Source of the DNA: an uncultured Paracoccaceae bacterium
Lineage (GTDB): Bacteria > Pseudomonadota > Alphaproteobacteria > Rhodobacterales > Rhodobacteraceae
DNA length: 41,606 nt
NCBI GenBank assembly: GCA_951812615.1
Contig: CATOSU010000021.1
Span: forward strand, 42,501 to 84,106
Direction of reading: 5' to 3'
Positions 33,690-41,606 of the stretch are shown in pieces (positions within the stretch are counted from its first letter, which is position 1; each line of letters starts with the position of its first letter). The notes under the pieces were generated by a model. It saw only the letters and a list, made by a program, of their open reading frames with translations. It made no database searches and was not told where the DNA came from. A program made the position numbers and the translations under genes.

Positions 33690-35312
33690 TCAATCCGGCT
33701 CCAAAAATGCACGTGGATCAAGCATCCGCAGCAGGTTATCGCTGTACGCCCGGCTTGGCAATGACAGGATCCGGGCCACCTGATCCCCATCTTCCGCTCC
33801 GAATATCCGGGCAATATTGGCGGTGGTTCTGGAATGATACGGCGAAGCGTCAGCATCGAGGACATGGGCGGCCATCTGCGCCCGGGCGGCTTCCGAGAAC
33901 AGCTTGAGAAGTTTGTAGTGCCGGATCGGCAAAACCAGATCCGTGTCCCAGATCTCTGACCCCGGATCGGGTGTTCCGTCGGTGTAGTGCAGGGTGTGGA
34001 ACCCTTGATTGATATGGCGTCCCTGCCGTGTCCGGATCAGGGGGATCTTGCGCAGCGAATCGAAGGTTCCAAAGGCATGGTACCGAGCATCCAGCCGCCA
34101 GCTCAGGCTTCGGTACGGGCCGAAACCCCATTTCACCGACCCGTTCGCGGCATAGTCGTCGCTCGCCTCGGTCCCGTCGGCATAGATGTAGTGATCGAAC
34201 CGCTCAAGGAAGCCGGTACCGTCGTCATCCGGCCCGCCCGGCACCATGTCGATCAGCAGTGCCGGTGCCATATCGTGACCGGTTTCCTCCAGGTGGGCGA
34301 CCAGCGCACCGAAATCCGGATACTTGACCGGCAGGTCCAGAAACTCGTCCGCGTCCACCGTCAGCGCCCACTGACCTTGATCCAGATAGGCCTTCATCAA
34401 CCCTTCCAGCCACATGCCCTTGGCGGTGACAAAATTCCCCACTTTGGGGTGGAAGACATGTACGTCCTCATGCGGCAGCGCCTCGCGGATCGGGTGTTTG
34501 GACCCGTCATCGACGATGAAAAACTGCGACACACCCAGCGTCTTGTAGTGGTCGTAGAACGGCTGCAGGAAGGTTTCGTCGTCCTTCATGCAGGCAAACA
34601 GGCACACATCGCTGGCGGCGATAGCAATCTCTCCGGGCGCCGGGTTGTCCGATGCATGGAACAGCGTGCCCAGCACGCGGTCCCGCGGCAGCGCATCGAT
34701 CACCGCATGCCGGCCCGCGATGGCGAGCTTGTGGTACTTTTCGCGCAGCGCCGGCGTCGGTGCATTCCGCACAAAGCAGAGCCCCTGATTGAACGCGGTC
34801 ATCGCCTCCATCGCAGCATCCTGGCGGACATAATCCACGCCCTTGGGGTTGATCGGGTTTCTGCGCCGGGGCGGGTCCAGTTCGATAACCGGATTGGTCA
34901 GACGAACCTCGTTCCAGAAAGCTGTAGAACGGTGGCCGGAAAACCCGTGCCGGTCCGACCGGACCCGGACCAGCGGCAGGTCCGGCCACGTGCACATCGC
35001 GCTCAGCATTACGTCCATCTCGTCATACTGGCGCGGCATGAACTGTTCGTCGTAGCCAACCGACCGGTAGACCTGCATCGGCATGCTCACACGACCGCTG
35101 CTGCCGTCGCCCCATGATCCGGTGAAGTGGTGAAACAGGAACCAGTCATCCTGCGCCTCGGCCAGCTCAAGCAGTTGCCGGGTTTCGTCCGGCAGTACGA
35201 AATTGTCACCGTCCAGGCTGGAATAGATGTCGCCCGTGGCATAGGCCCGGTGCCGGTTCTTGGCGACGCCAAAATGTGTAGCGCGACAAAAGTTTTTCAG
35301 AATCCGCGACAA
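33690..35312 (-). pseudogene. two-domain glycosyltransferase with truncated N-terminus
   Basis: The C-terminal GT92/GT2-like domain is whole: VCLFACMKDDETFLQPFYDH, SQFFIVDDGSKHPIREAL, ALTVDADEFLDLP and HHFGTFD-like loops to the end. The N-terminal GT2 domain begins in the middle, at about GVAKNRHRAYATGDIYSSLD (DGD is its metal motif), and lacks the first 80-100 residues with the nucleotide-binding strands. Codons before that point come from the repeat region, and the only start in frame there is TTG at 35312. The break is next to the phage tail genes, so a recombination or deletion removed the 5' end. The second domain could still be made from an internal start. Confidence 0.75.
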
Positions 35313-35326
35313 AAGTCTTCGGAATC
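35283..35326. repeat. two direct copies of a GCGACAAAAGT unit
   Basis: GCGACAAAAGTTTTTCAGAATC (split here for length: GCGACAAAAGT then TTTTCAGAATC) at 35283-35304 is followed by GCGACAAAAGTCTTCGGAATC (GCGACAAAAGT then CTTCGGAATC) at 35306-35326. They lie at the island/phage junction. Confidence 0.8.
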
Positions 35327-35383
35327 GGGGCTGTTTTGGGCTGGAAACCGGTTGGATTTTCGGGGCTGTTTTGGGCTGGAAAC
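35325..35383. repeat. 24-bp direct repeat, two exact copies
   Basis: Copies at 35325-35348 and 35360-35383 begin TCGGGGCTG and end GGGCTGGAAAC, 35 bases apart from start to start. With the unit at 35283-35326 they fill the junction between the truncated glycosyltransferase and the phage genes. They may be an attachment-site or recombination scar. Confidence 0.85.
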
Positions 35384-35516
35384 GGGCGGTCGATCATGGG
35401 CCCAGAAGGGTCTCGATGCCGGCTGTGTCTCGCTCCGGGACTGCTGGTGCCCCTTCCGGATTGTCGCTGTCATCGGGTGGCTCTGGCGGTGGCGGTGGTG
35501 GTGGCTCTGGCGGGTC

Positions 35517-37880
35517 TCAGACCCCGGTCAGATCGAGGGTTCGTGGCACGGTTCGGTCGGGCGTTTCGATACCGGCGCCCTGGTAATAGGCGTCGACCTC
35601 GTCGATGGCGGTGAGGCGGATGCGGTCTTCGCCGCGCGGCTCGGTTCCGATGATGCGCAGATGGGCGTGTGGCGCGATGGCGGAGTGCAGCCGCCAGAGG
35701 GTGTCTGCGGGGTCGGCCCCGTCGGCGTCGAGGGGTTCGGGGAGTGGGGTTGCGAGCTTGAGGCGGTCGACGGGTCCGGTTGCTGCATCGCCCGGGTGCC
35801 GGTCGACGGCGCAGTCATGTATGCTGCCATTGGGAGTGCGGATCAGGATGCGGTCACCGTCTTTGATCTCGACCGCGCGGTCGAGATACAGGACAGCGCG
35901 TTGCGGGTTTGCGGTGGCGCGCCCGGCGATACCGCCGTCGAGCAGGCCGTGGGTGAGGGCGACGACGTCGCCGCGGGCGATGGCGAGGCCTTCGGGTCCC
36001 ATGTCCCATGAGATGCGGCGGCGGTGATAGATCTGGCGGGCGGCCTGCAGCGCGCATTCTTCCTCGGCGCGGGCGGTATGAATGATACCGGGAAATGTCA
36101 CGGTTGTGGCTGATGCGGGGGGTCCGGTGAGGCCGGGCATGAGGCGGCGGACGGTCTGCCATGTCCAGTCGCGGTCTCTGTCGATATAGCGCAGCGCGAT
36201 TTCCTCTGCCGCCGCGCCGCTGGTCCACGCGATGCGCAGGCTGTCGGGGATGATGTTTCCCGGCGTGATGAGGGCGGAGACGGGGGTGTCGGGATCGTCG
36301 TATATGACGCCGAGCCTGCCGCTGGCCCATGTCGGGCTGGCGCGGCCGCAGCGGGCGACCATGGTCAGCAGGTCGCGGGCGTCCATGGCGCTGGAGATGA
36401 CGGCATCGCAGCGCAGTTCGCGGCGTTTGCAGAATGCGGCCCAGGCGCGGATGGCAGCAAGATCGATGCGGGCCTTGGGAAGTCCGGCGCCTGCGACCAG
36501 GCGTCCGTCCACGTGGAGGCCTTTTGCGAGCCAGAGGAATATCCAGGCCGGGTTGGATGTGGGTTGCGTCTGCCAGCCGCCCTGGCCATCGGGGACGGGC
36601 ACGGGCTGGTGCGCCATGCAGGAGAGCCGGGCGAGGGAGCCCGAGGCCTCGCCTGAGGCGCGGATGCGCAGCCAGAGCCGTGTCTGGCCGCGATAGTCGC
36701 CGGGGTCGGGACGGATCGAACGCAGTGCGGTCCATTGCAGATGGTCGACGTCCCGGGTTCCCCTGGCGGGTGCGGCGGTGCGGCGGATGCGGACATCCCA
36801 TGTACCGGGGGACGGCAGGCGGATCACGGTCGAGCGCCGGACCTCGCTGGCGCGATCATCGCCGGTCAGGCTGAGGGGGCCGGGTCCGAGGCGGGTCCAT
36901 GGGATGTCCGTATCCGCCGGGCGTGCCTCGATTTCCAGGGTCACGGTGCGGCCTGATCCCTCGCCCTTGCCGTTATAGACGGTTTGGCGGGCGGCGAGAT
37001 CGATGCCGACATGGGTGCTCTTCTGCGCCGTCCGCCGGGTCTGCCAGTCGGTGCTGTCGAGCGCGGGTCCGGCTGCGGTGTGGATATCGGCGCGTTCGGG
37101 TCCTGCGCGGCCGCGCAGGATGTGGCGCGACACGCCTGTGAACTGATCCAGCGGGGTATCGCCAAGGCGGAGGTCGGAGATCTCCGGGGCCCCGGCCCCG
37201 AGGCCGAAGACCTGAACGAGGTCCTGGTTGTTATCGTTGTCAAATCGGGCCCAGGGCACGGCGGCGACATCGGGGAAGATGCGGTGTGCGCCGAGGATGA
37301 GCGGGACGGGCGCGTAGGGCCGCGCCTGGTTGGCGCCACCGGTGAGCGAATGGACGGGTTCCGGCCCGGCGGCGGTGCCGGCGGGATCGGGGGGCGGAAT
37401 GAGGGCGTTGAGGACGAGACCGCCGGCGACCATTATGCCGGCGGAGACGAGCGAGGCCTGGAACGAGGTGAGGCCTGCCAGGAATTGCGCGCCGGGCAGC
37501 CATGCCCCGAGGGCGAGGAGCGCGATGGTGCCGATGATCTGCAGCGGATTGCTGTCGCCGCCGCCGGCGAGCGCGGGGCGCAGTACCACATGCCGGCCGG
37601 CGCGGAGCCGGGTGCGGGCGCGGTCGGATGGCGGCACGGCGTGGCCATCGACGCTCACCAGGATGTGGCCGGGACCCAGGCCGGGGAGCGCGGCGGCGGC
37701 GAGTGTATCGAGGGGCGTGCTATGCGGCAGCATGATGGTGATCCGCCCCTCTGCCGTCAGGGGGTGCGGCCAGATATCGACGCTGCAGGGGGCATGCAGG
37801 GGCTCTGCAGGGGCGGTGCGGCGGCGGTGCAGGGGGCATGCAGGGGTTCCGGTCGCCGCCCGGGGGAGGATCACAGCCAT
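35517..37880 (-). CDS. TipJ-type phage tail-tip (host specificity) protein, short C-terminus
   Basis: A 787-residue protein. After a proline/arginine-rich start comes PLDTLAAAALPGLGPGHILV, two hydrophobic segments (IIGTIALLALGAWLPGAQFL, GIMVAGGLVLNALIPP) typical of J-like tail-tip proteins, and then RPYAPVPLILGAHRIFPDVA, ISDLRLGDTPLDQFTGV and RILIRTPNGSIHDCAVDRHP. It forms the tip of the tail that contacts the host. ATG at 37880 overlaps the NlpC/P60 gene's stop by 10 bases. It ends LDLTGV at a TGA, where relatives often go on for hundreds of residues; in the same frame 40 more codons follow, rich in Pro and Asp/Glu, to a second TGA at 35394. Confidence 0.85.
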   Translation of the reverse strand: MAVILPRAATGTPACPLHRRRTAPAEPLHAPCSVDIWPHPLTAEGRITIMLPHSTPLDTLAAAALPGLGPGHILVSVDGHAVPPSDRARTRLRAGRHVVLRPALAGGGDSNPLQIIGTIALLALGAWLPGAQFLAGLTSFQASLVSAGIMVAGGLVLNALIPPPDPAGTAAGPEPVHSLTGGANQARPYAPVPLILGAHRIFPDVAAVPWARFDNDNNQDLVQVFGLGAGAPEISDLRLGDTPLDQFTGVSRHILRGRAGPERADIHTAAGPALDSTDWQTRRTAQKSTHVGIDLAARQTVYNGKGEGSGRTVTLEIEARPADTDIPWTRLGPGPLSLTGDDRASEVRRSTVIRLPSPGTWDVRIRRTAAPARGTRDVDHLQWTALRSIRPDPGDYRGQTRLWLRIRASGEASGSLARLSCMAHQPVPVPDGQGGWQTQPTSNPAWIFLWLAKGLHVDGRLVAGAGLPKARIDLAAIRAWAAFCKRRELRCDAVISSAMDARDLLTMVARCGRASPTWASGRLGVIYDDPDTPVSALITPGNIIPDSLRIAWTSGAAAEEIALRYIDRDRDWTWQTVRRLMPGLTGPPASATTVTFPGIIHTARAEEECALQAARQIYHRRRISWDMGPEGLAIARGDVVALTHGLLDGGIAGRATANPQRAVLYLDRAVEIKDGDRILIRTPNGSIHDCAVDRHPGDAATGPVDRLKLATPLPEPLDADGADPADTLWRLHSAIAPHAHLRIIGTEPRGEDRIRLTAIDEVDAYYQGAGIETPDRTVPRTLDLTGV
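37784..37846. repeat. 19-bp direct repeat inside the tail-tip gene start
   Basis: TGCAGGGGGCATGCAGGGG occurs at 37784-37802 and 37828-37846. It makes the tail-tip N-terminus repeat PLH-type segments. It may reflect a local duplication. Confidence 0.75.
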
Positions 37881-38284
37881 CGGTAAAGGCCGGCGAAGAC
37901 GAGGCCCCGGTCTTCGAGGCGCGCCAGCGGATGCAGGCAGGTGCCAAGCATGGCCATGTGATGGAGGACATGCGGAGTGCCGGGACTGCCAGTCCAGAGC
38001 CCGATATGGTGACCGAGGGCGCGGGTGCGGGCGGCGGCGCGCATCAGCACCGCATCGCCCTCCTGTGGTGCCTCGCCGGTGCCGAGGGCCTGCGCGAAGT
38101 TGCCCCCGAGCGCGGCTATGGCCCCGTCCCGCGCGCGCAGGCTGCCGGGGCTGGGCGGCAGGTCGAGGGCGTGCCCGAACACGGCGCGGCGCACCCGTGC
38201 GACCAGATCGGCGCAATCCTCGGCCGGCGCGCCGACCCAGGCCGCGGCCCAGTCGGGAGTGCGGGTGCGATCCTTATCCGTCAT
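37871..38284 (-). CDS. NlpC/P60-like phage tail assembly protein
   Basis: A 137-residue protein with WVGAPAEDCADLVARVRRAV (catalytic Cys in EDCADL), a GDAVLMRAAARTRALGHHIG segment (catalytic His) and HVLHHMAMLGTC. It matches the K-type cysteine peptidase domain that trims or opens peptidoglycan at the tail tip. ATG at 38284 overlaps the upstream gene by 11 bases; the downstream tail-tip gene overlaps its own stop. Confidence 0.85.
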   Translation of the reverse strand: MTDKDRTRTPDWAAAWVGAPAEDCADLVARVRRAVFGHALDLPPSPGSLRARDGAIAALGGNFAQALGTGEAPQEGDAVLMRAAARTRALGHHIGLWTGSPGTPHVLHHMAMLGTCLHPLARLEDRGLVFAGLYRWL

Positions 38285-38720
38285 CGCCCTCGAAGGCCTC
38301 GGCGACGCGCGTGATCCGGGTGCCGATCTCGGTGAGTGCGGCCGCCTGTCCGCCGGTCTTGAGCTTGTAGGGCAGTTTGATGGTGCCGTCCCCGACGCCC
38401 GCCACGATCGGCGCGAGCGCGTCGGCCAGGGGCGTAGCGGCGGTTTTGGCCTGGGCAAGGGTTGTGGACGCCCTGAGCGCGGCGGCGAGCCGCCCGATTT
38501 CCACCAGCAGGAAGGTCACGCCGTCGCCATAGGTGCCGATCAGCGTGTCCGCGTCGCCGGCTGTGCGGTGTATTGCGGCCCGCGCGGCGTCCCGGATTTC
38601 CGCGTCGTTTGCCTCCACGGTGACAGCGTCCTTGCCGAGACCCTCCTGCTCGAGCCAGTCATCCACATCCCGCAGCGCCATGGCGGCGATTGTTTCCGTG
38701 CCTTTTTTGATAAGGGCCAT
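38274..38720 (-). CDS. phage tail-region protein of unknown function
   Basis: A 148-residue soluble protein: MALIKKGTETIAAMALRDVD, DDWLEQEGLGKDAVTVEAND and TFLLVEIGRLAAALRAS. Mostly helical and acidic. Set between a putative fibre and the NlpC/P60 gene with overlapping ends, so it belongs to the tail operon. No family recognised. Confidence 0.75.
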   Translation of the reverse strand: MALIKKGTETIAAMALRDVDDWLEQEGLGKDAVTVEANDAEIRDAARAAIHRTAGDADTLIGTYGDGVTFLLVEIGRLAAALRASTTLAQAKTAATPLADALAPIVAGVGDGTIKLPYKLKTGGQAAALTEIGTRITRVAEAFEGDDG

Positions 38721-38734
38721 AATCTGTCTCCTTC

Positions 38735-39595
38735 TCAGTAGGTCATGCCGGCGGACAGGCGGTCATCGCCGTGGGTGTAGCGCCCGAGCGACTGGGCGTA
38801 GATGAACGCACCGCCATGATCGCCAGTGCCGACGTAAGGCAGCGCCAGCGCCACCTTCATGGTGCCTTTGCCTTCGAAGCGCGGCAGGTGGTCTCCGCCC
38901 CAGCCGGTCCGGTTGCTCTGCAGATATGTCCAGCCCTTGCCCCTGAGGTCGGGCCCCGCCATAATGACGGCCGACATGCCTCCTGACGGACGGAATTGAA
39001 TCTTGCCCGATTGTGCAATCACGTTGACGAAACAGGCGGCCTGGGTTTGGAACTCGCCTTTGCCCAGCCCCGTGAAGCGGGTCGAGCCCTGTCTCAGCAC
39101 ATAAATGTGGCCCGGATCGCCGCCGGTCTGGTTCGTGTCGATTTTGACATCAAGCAGGACGGCGCGGAAATCAGAGCCGTTCCAGGGCGTCGCGGCGTCC
39201 GGCCCGTTGGTCGCCCGGGCGAGATCGCCGCCGAAGGGGATACCTTTTGCGGCAAGCCTGTCGAGCGTCACCACCTCGATTTTGCCTGTGGCCTTCGTTC
39301 CGTTGTAGAGATTGGCGTGCCAGGCGGAGCCATTATGCGCCGCGAACATTTCGGTGCTCGTATTGGTCACACCGCCGCAGAGGGTTGCGAACTTCTTGGT
39401 ATCGGCCAGCAGGTTGGGGGCAAGCGGGAAGGCGGCCTTTGCGCCGGCGATGAAGGTGTCGGCCCTGGTGGTCGCATCTTTCGCCTTTTCGGCCGCGGCC
39501 GCAGCGGCGGCGCCCTGGGCGACGATATCGTTGCTGACCGGTGCTGCATCGTTGATCGAGACGCTGCCCTGGGTCGTGGAAATAACGGTGCTCAT
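38735..39595 (-). CDS. putative phage tail fibre or receptor-binding protein
   Basis: A 286-residue protein. The N-terminus (SINDAAPVSNDIVAQGAAAA, AAAEKAKDATTRADTFI) is a low-complexity helix, as in fibre shafts; the rest is beta-rich with FGGDLARATNGPDAATPWNG, NRTGWGGDHLPRFEGKGTMK and FIYAQSLGRYTHGDDRL. Start ATG 39595 overlaps the stop of the upstream gene (ATGA). The receptor-binding role is inferred from position and composition only. Confidence 0.6.
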   Translation of the reverse strand: MSTVISTTQGSVSINDAAPVSNDIVAQGAAAAAAAEKAKDATTRADTFIAGAKAAFPLAPNLLADTKKFATLCGGVTNTSTEMFAAHNGSAWHANLYNGTKATGKIEVVTLDRLAAKGIPFGGDLARATNGPDAATPWNGSDFRAVLLDVKIDTNQTGGDPGHIYVLRQGSTRFTGLGKGEFQTQAACFVNVIAQSGKIQFRPSGGMSAVIMAGPDLRGKGWTYLQSNRTGWGGDHLPRFEGKGTMKVALALPYVGTGDHGGAFIYAQSLGRYTHGDDRLSAGMTY

Positions 39596-39939
39596 CGGGT
39601 GATGTCCTCCAGTACATGGATGATGAATGTTTCGGTGCTCGTCACCGCGCCGCCCCGGTCGGTGAACTGGATATCCGCGCGCCAGCATCCCGTGGGCCAG
39701 GCCTGCGTCTCTGTCGCCCGGGCCGAGAGCGCGAACCGGCCCCGGGCCGCCTTCGTGCCCGAGGCTGTGGCGCGCAGGCTGATACGCGCTCCGGTTCGCT
39801 CATGGCGCATCTGGCATTCCGGCGTCCAGGCGGTGAGGTCGCGTGGCATGCCTGGCTCTGCCCCCTTTGGCGGGGTGAGCCAGGCGGTGCAGTCGAGTGC
39901 GAGGCTGTCGCCGCGTTTGGTGTATATCCGGTCCGGCAT
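39592..39939 (-). CDS. small phage tail-region protein
   Basis: A 115-residue protein starting MPDRIYTKRGDSLALDCTAW. The RGDSLALDCTAWLTPPKG segment and beta-rich pattern (ARISLRATASGTKAARGRFA) suggest an immunoglobulin-like or baseplate domain. Unidentified. It is coupled (ATGA) to the fibre-like gene. Confidence 0.7.
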   Translation of the reverse strand: MPDRIYTKRGDSLALDCTAWLTPPKGAEPGMPRDLTAWTPECQMRHERTGARISLRATASGTKAARGRFALSARATETQAWPTGCWRADIQFTDRGGAVTSTETFIIHVLEDITR

Positions 39940-39951
39940 TTTGTATCTCCT

Positions 39952-40425
39952 TCAGAACAGGCCCGGTGCGGTTTCGGGCTCGTAGCGCAGCGCCACGGCG
40001 GCCCGGTCAAGACCGGGGTCGTAGCCGAGCGTGGCGACGATCTCGGTGTCGGTGACCTCGATGCCGAGCACATCGAGCGTGCGCTCCCAGTCGGGGGTAT
40101 GGGCCTGGGCATCACCGTCGGCCAGACAGAGCATGATCCGCACGGTGGCCCCGGCCCCGCCGCCGGAGCGCGCGATCCACGCCATTGCCTCGCGCCCGAC
40201 ATTGTCCATGCGCAGCTCCGCACGCGGTGCCCGCCCGGCCCGGTCGTCGGCCAGCTTCAGCCTGAGCGCGATGGCGGTGTAGGCCTGCCCCGCGATCTCG
40301 CGGTTCTGCGGCGACACTGCCAGGCGCAGGGGATCAGCGAGCGCCGGATGACGGATCTCGAGTGCCGGGACGATGTCCTCGGGCGCGAGCGCGCGCAGAG
40401 CGATATCAAAGCCGGGCGCGGGCAT
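39952..40425 (-). CDS. DUF1833 phage protein
   Basis: A 157-residue protein with PALEIRHPALADPLRLAVSP and AYTAIALRLKLADD, then MDNVGREAMAWIARSGGG, the pattern of DUF1833, a tail-module family (minor tail protein L-like position). The first base of its start overlaps the last of the previous stop (TGATG). Confidence 0.8.
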   Translation of the reverse strand: MPAPGFDIALRALAPEDIVPALEIRHPALADPLRLAVSPQNREIAGQAYTAIALRLKLADDRAGRAPRAELRMDNVGREAMAWIARSGGGAGATVRIMLCLADGDAQAHTPDWERTLDVLGIEVTDTEIVATLGYDPGLDRAAVALRYEPETAPGLF

Positions 40426-40790
40426 CAGGCGGGTCCTTCCAGCGTCAGGCGCAGCTCCCAGCGGCGCTGGCCACCAGAAACACGGCCCCGGGCGGTGATG
40501 CCGCCGGCCCCGCCCCGGACACGGACGCGCAGGCTGCCCGGCCCGAGCGGATCGGGAAAGGCGAACCAGCGATGGGCATGGGAACCCGCCCATCTGCGGA
40601 ATGCGACCATCGCGGCATCGCTGTCCAGATGCGCAAGGATGTCCCATGTGCGCAGGCCCCGGCCCCGGCGGGCCTGGCGCACCGTGCCGTCCTCGAACGG
40701 CGTGCGCAGCACATCCTCCGCCTGGCCGGTTTCGAGTGCGTCGGCATCGATCCGGGCCTCATTGGGCCAGAGAGGCAGCGGCGCGCTCAC
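40425..40790 (-). CDS. phage minor tail-region protein
   Basis: A 121-residue protein: MSAPLPLWPNEARIDADALE, EDVLRTPFEDGTVRQARRGR and FRRWAGSHAHRWFAFPDPLG. It sits between the tape measure and DUF1833 genes, the place of lambda M-like minor tail proteins. Family not recognised by sequence. Confidence 0.75.
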   Translation of the reverse strand: MSAPLPLWPNEARIDADALETGQAEDVLRTPFEDGTVRQARRGRGLRTWDILAHLDSDAAMVAFRRWAGSHAHRWFAFPDPLGPGSLRVRVRGGAGGITARGRVSGGQRRWELRLTLEGPA

Positions 40791-41606
40791 CAGAAATCCC
40801 CCCGGCGTTTTCCGAATCTGCGGGACACGGTCTGGCTGATTGGCCCGCCGGTCGCGTCGTCCTCGGTGATGATCCGCACGACGGCGCCCTCGATATCGGG
40901 TTCAATCACCGCCTCGCGCGGGCGCTGCGGCGGCCCGGAGCCCTGGTTGTCGATATGGACGCGGAGTTGACGCGGGCCGCCCTGCGCGCCGGCCAGCCGT
41001 TCCATGAGCGGCGTCAGGGAGGCGGCGAGCCGGTCGGCGATATCCTGACCGGGCACCGCCGCCGACGCACTGATGGTGGGGTCGGCGGGCGCGTATATTT
41101 TCGGGATCGTGGCGGGGTCGATGGCAACACCTCCCGCATGATACCGCGGTCGCTCCAGCGCGGCCAGCGCCGCCTCGATCGCGGCCGCCTGCGGCGCGGT
41201 CAGCACCGCCTCGCCGGCGGTGAGCAGGGCCGGCACCTCGCGGGACGAGGGACCATGGCGGGCGGACGCAGTCACGATCTCGCGGGCGCGGGTGAGGGCT
41301 CTCGCCCCGGCCACACCGCCGGAATGATAGAGTGACGGCAAGGTGTCGTCGGTGACGACACCGCCAACATGCCACGGTCGTGCCGTCGGGCGCGGAGATG
41401 TTGCCGGGCCGGCGCCGCCGAATATCCCGCCAAAGACCCCGCTCAGCGCGTCCGCCAGCGGCCCGGTGATGCTCTGGCGGATGACAATGCGGGCGAGATC
41501 GGCCAGGATCGCATCGACCAGCCCGGAAAACTCGAGCTTCCCGGTAGTGACAAAGCCCACCAGCGCGTCCTCCATGCCCTTCATGGCTGCCGTGGTGGCT
41601 TCGGCG
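40787..41606 (-). CDS. phage tail tape-measure protein, C-terminal part (cut by window edge)
   Basis: The frame is open to the window edge and gives 272 residues. It contains MKGMEDALVGFVTTGKLEFS, GLVDAILADLARIVIRQSIT and a glycine-rich GALSGVFGGIFGGAG-like stretch, the lambda tape-measure C-terminal pattern. Later SREVPALLTAGEAVLT and YHAGGVAID repeat a motif found at the tape-measure end. It sets tail length and is ejected with the DNA. The stop overlaps the next start (ATGA). Confidence 0.85.
   Translation of the reverse strand, partial: AEATTAAMKGMEDALVGFVTTGKLEFSGLVDAILADLARIVIRQSITGPLADALSGVFGGIFGGAGPATSPRPTARPWHVGGVVTDDTLPSLYHSGGVAGARALTRAREIVTASARHGPSSREVPALLTAGEAVLTAPQAAAIEAALAALERPRYHAGGVAIDPATIPKIYAPADPTISASAAVPGQDIADRLAASLTPLMERLAGAQGGPRQLRVHIDNQGSGPPQRPREAVIEPDIEGAVVRIITEDDATGGPISQTVSRRFGKRRGDFW

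Noticed and set aside
35517-41606. Gene transfer agent (GTA) tail genes
   Set aside because: The DUF2163/DUF2460-type genes of the Rhodobacteraceae GTA are absent, and the order with DUF1833 and a fibre-like gene fits a lambda-type prophage.

Overview
The window is GC-rich, densely coded DNA from an alphaproteobacterium, most likely Rhodobacteraceae (Roseobacter group). The assignment rests on protein character: MsrP, a zinc-ribbon DinB, a type III glutamine synthetase next to a glxB remnant, an alpha-type L36, a TGA-N9-TCA iron box, and a TipJ/NlpC tail module. No rRNA, CRISPR array or replication origin was seen.

Region 1 (1-12.4 kb) is mostly chromosomal housekeeping: a P450 cut by the left edge, msrP, an ATP-grasp gene broken by an in-frame amber codon, a membrane-anchored FMN glutamate synthase-like protein, a DUF302 protein, clpB, a small secreted protein, a CBS protein, a phospholipid N-methyltransferase-like protein, a secreted MORN-repeat protein and pyrF. 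A complete IS630-family element (12426-13482) with TA ends lies just after pyrF.

Region 2 (13.5-24.8 kb) holds a Nudix hydrolase, dinB, an N-formylglutamate amidohydrolase-family gene, tRNA-Val(GAC), rpmJ, a winged-helix/TPR gene broken by an in-frame ochre codon, an MBL-fold hydrolase with two frameshifts and a lost metal-ligand Asp, an ArsR/SRPBCC pair, a lone iron-binding protein gene behind an IRO-like box, and a DUF3303-glnT pair. Upstream of glnT is a chimeric ORF that joins an internal piece of a GlxB-like amidotransferase to a NucS-like nuclease domain.

Region 3 (24.8-35.3 kb) is a glycan-modification island: a 1326-residue protein that appears to combine a galectin-like domain, a GT31-like domain and a GT92/GT2-like domain; a double GT2 protein; three sulfotransferase-type P-loop proteins; and a glycosyltransferase that has lost its N-terminus. 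The combination suggests synthesis of a sulfated surface or secreted glycan.

Region 4 (35.5-41.6 kb) is the distal part of a siphophage-like tail operon, all on the minus strand, running from the end of a tape-measure protein to a TipJ-type tail-tip protein. It abuts the island at a repeat-rich junction where the glycosyltransferase is truncated. Several nonsense, frameshift and truncation lesions across the window point to active gene decay and rearrangement.
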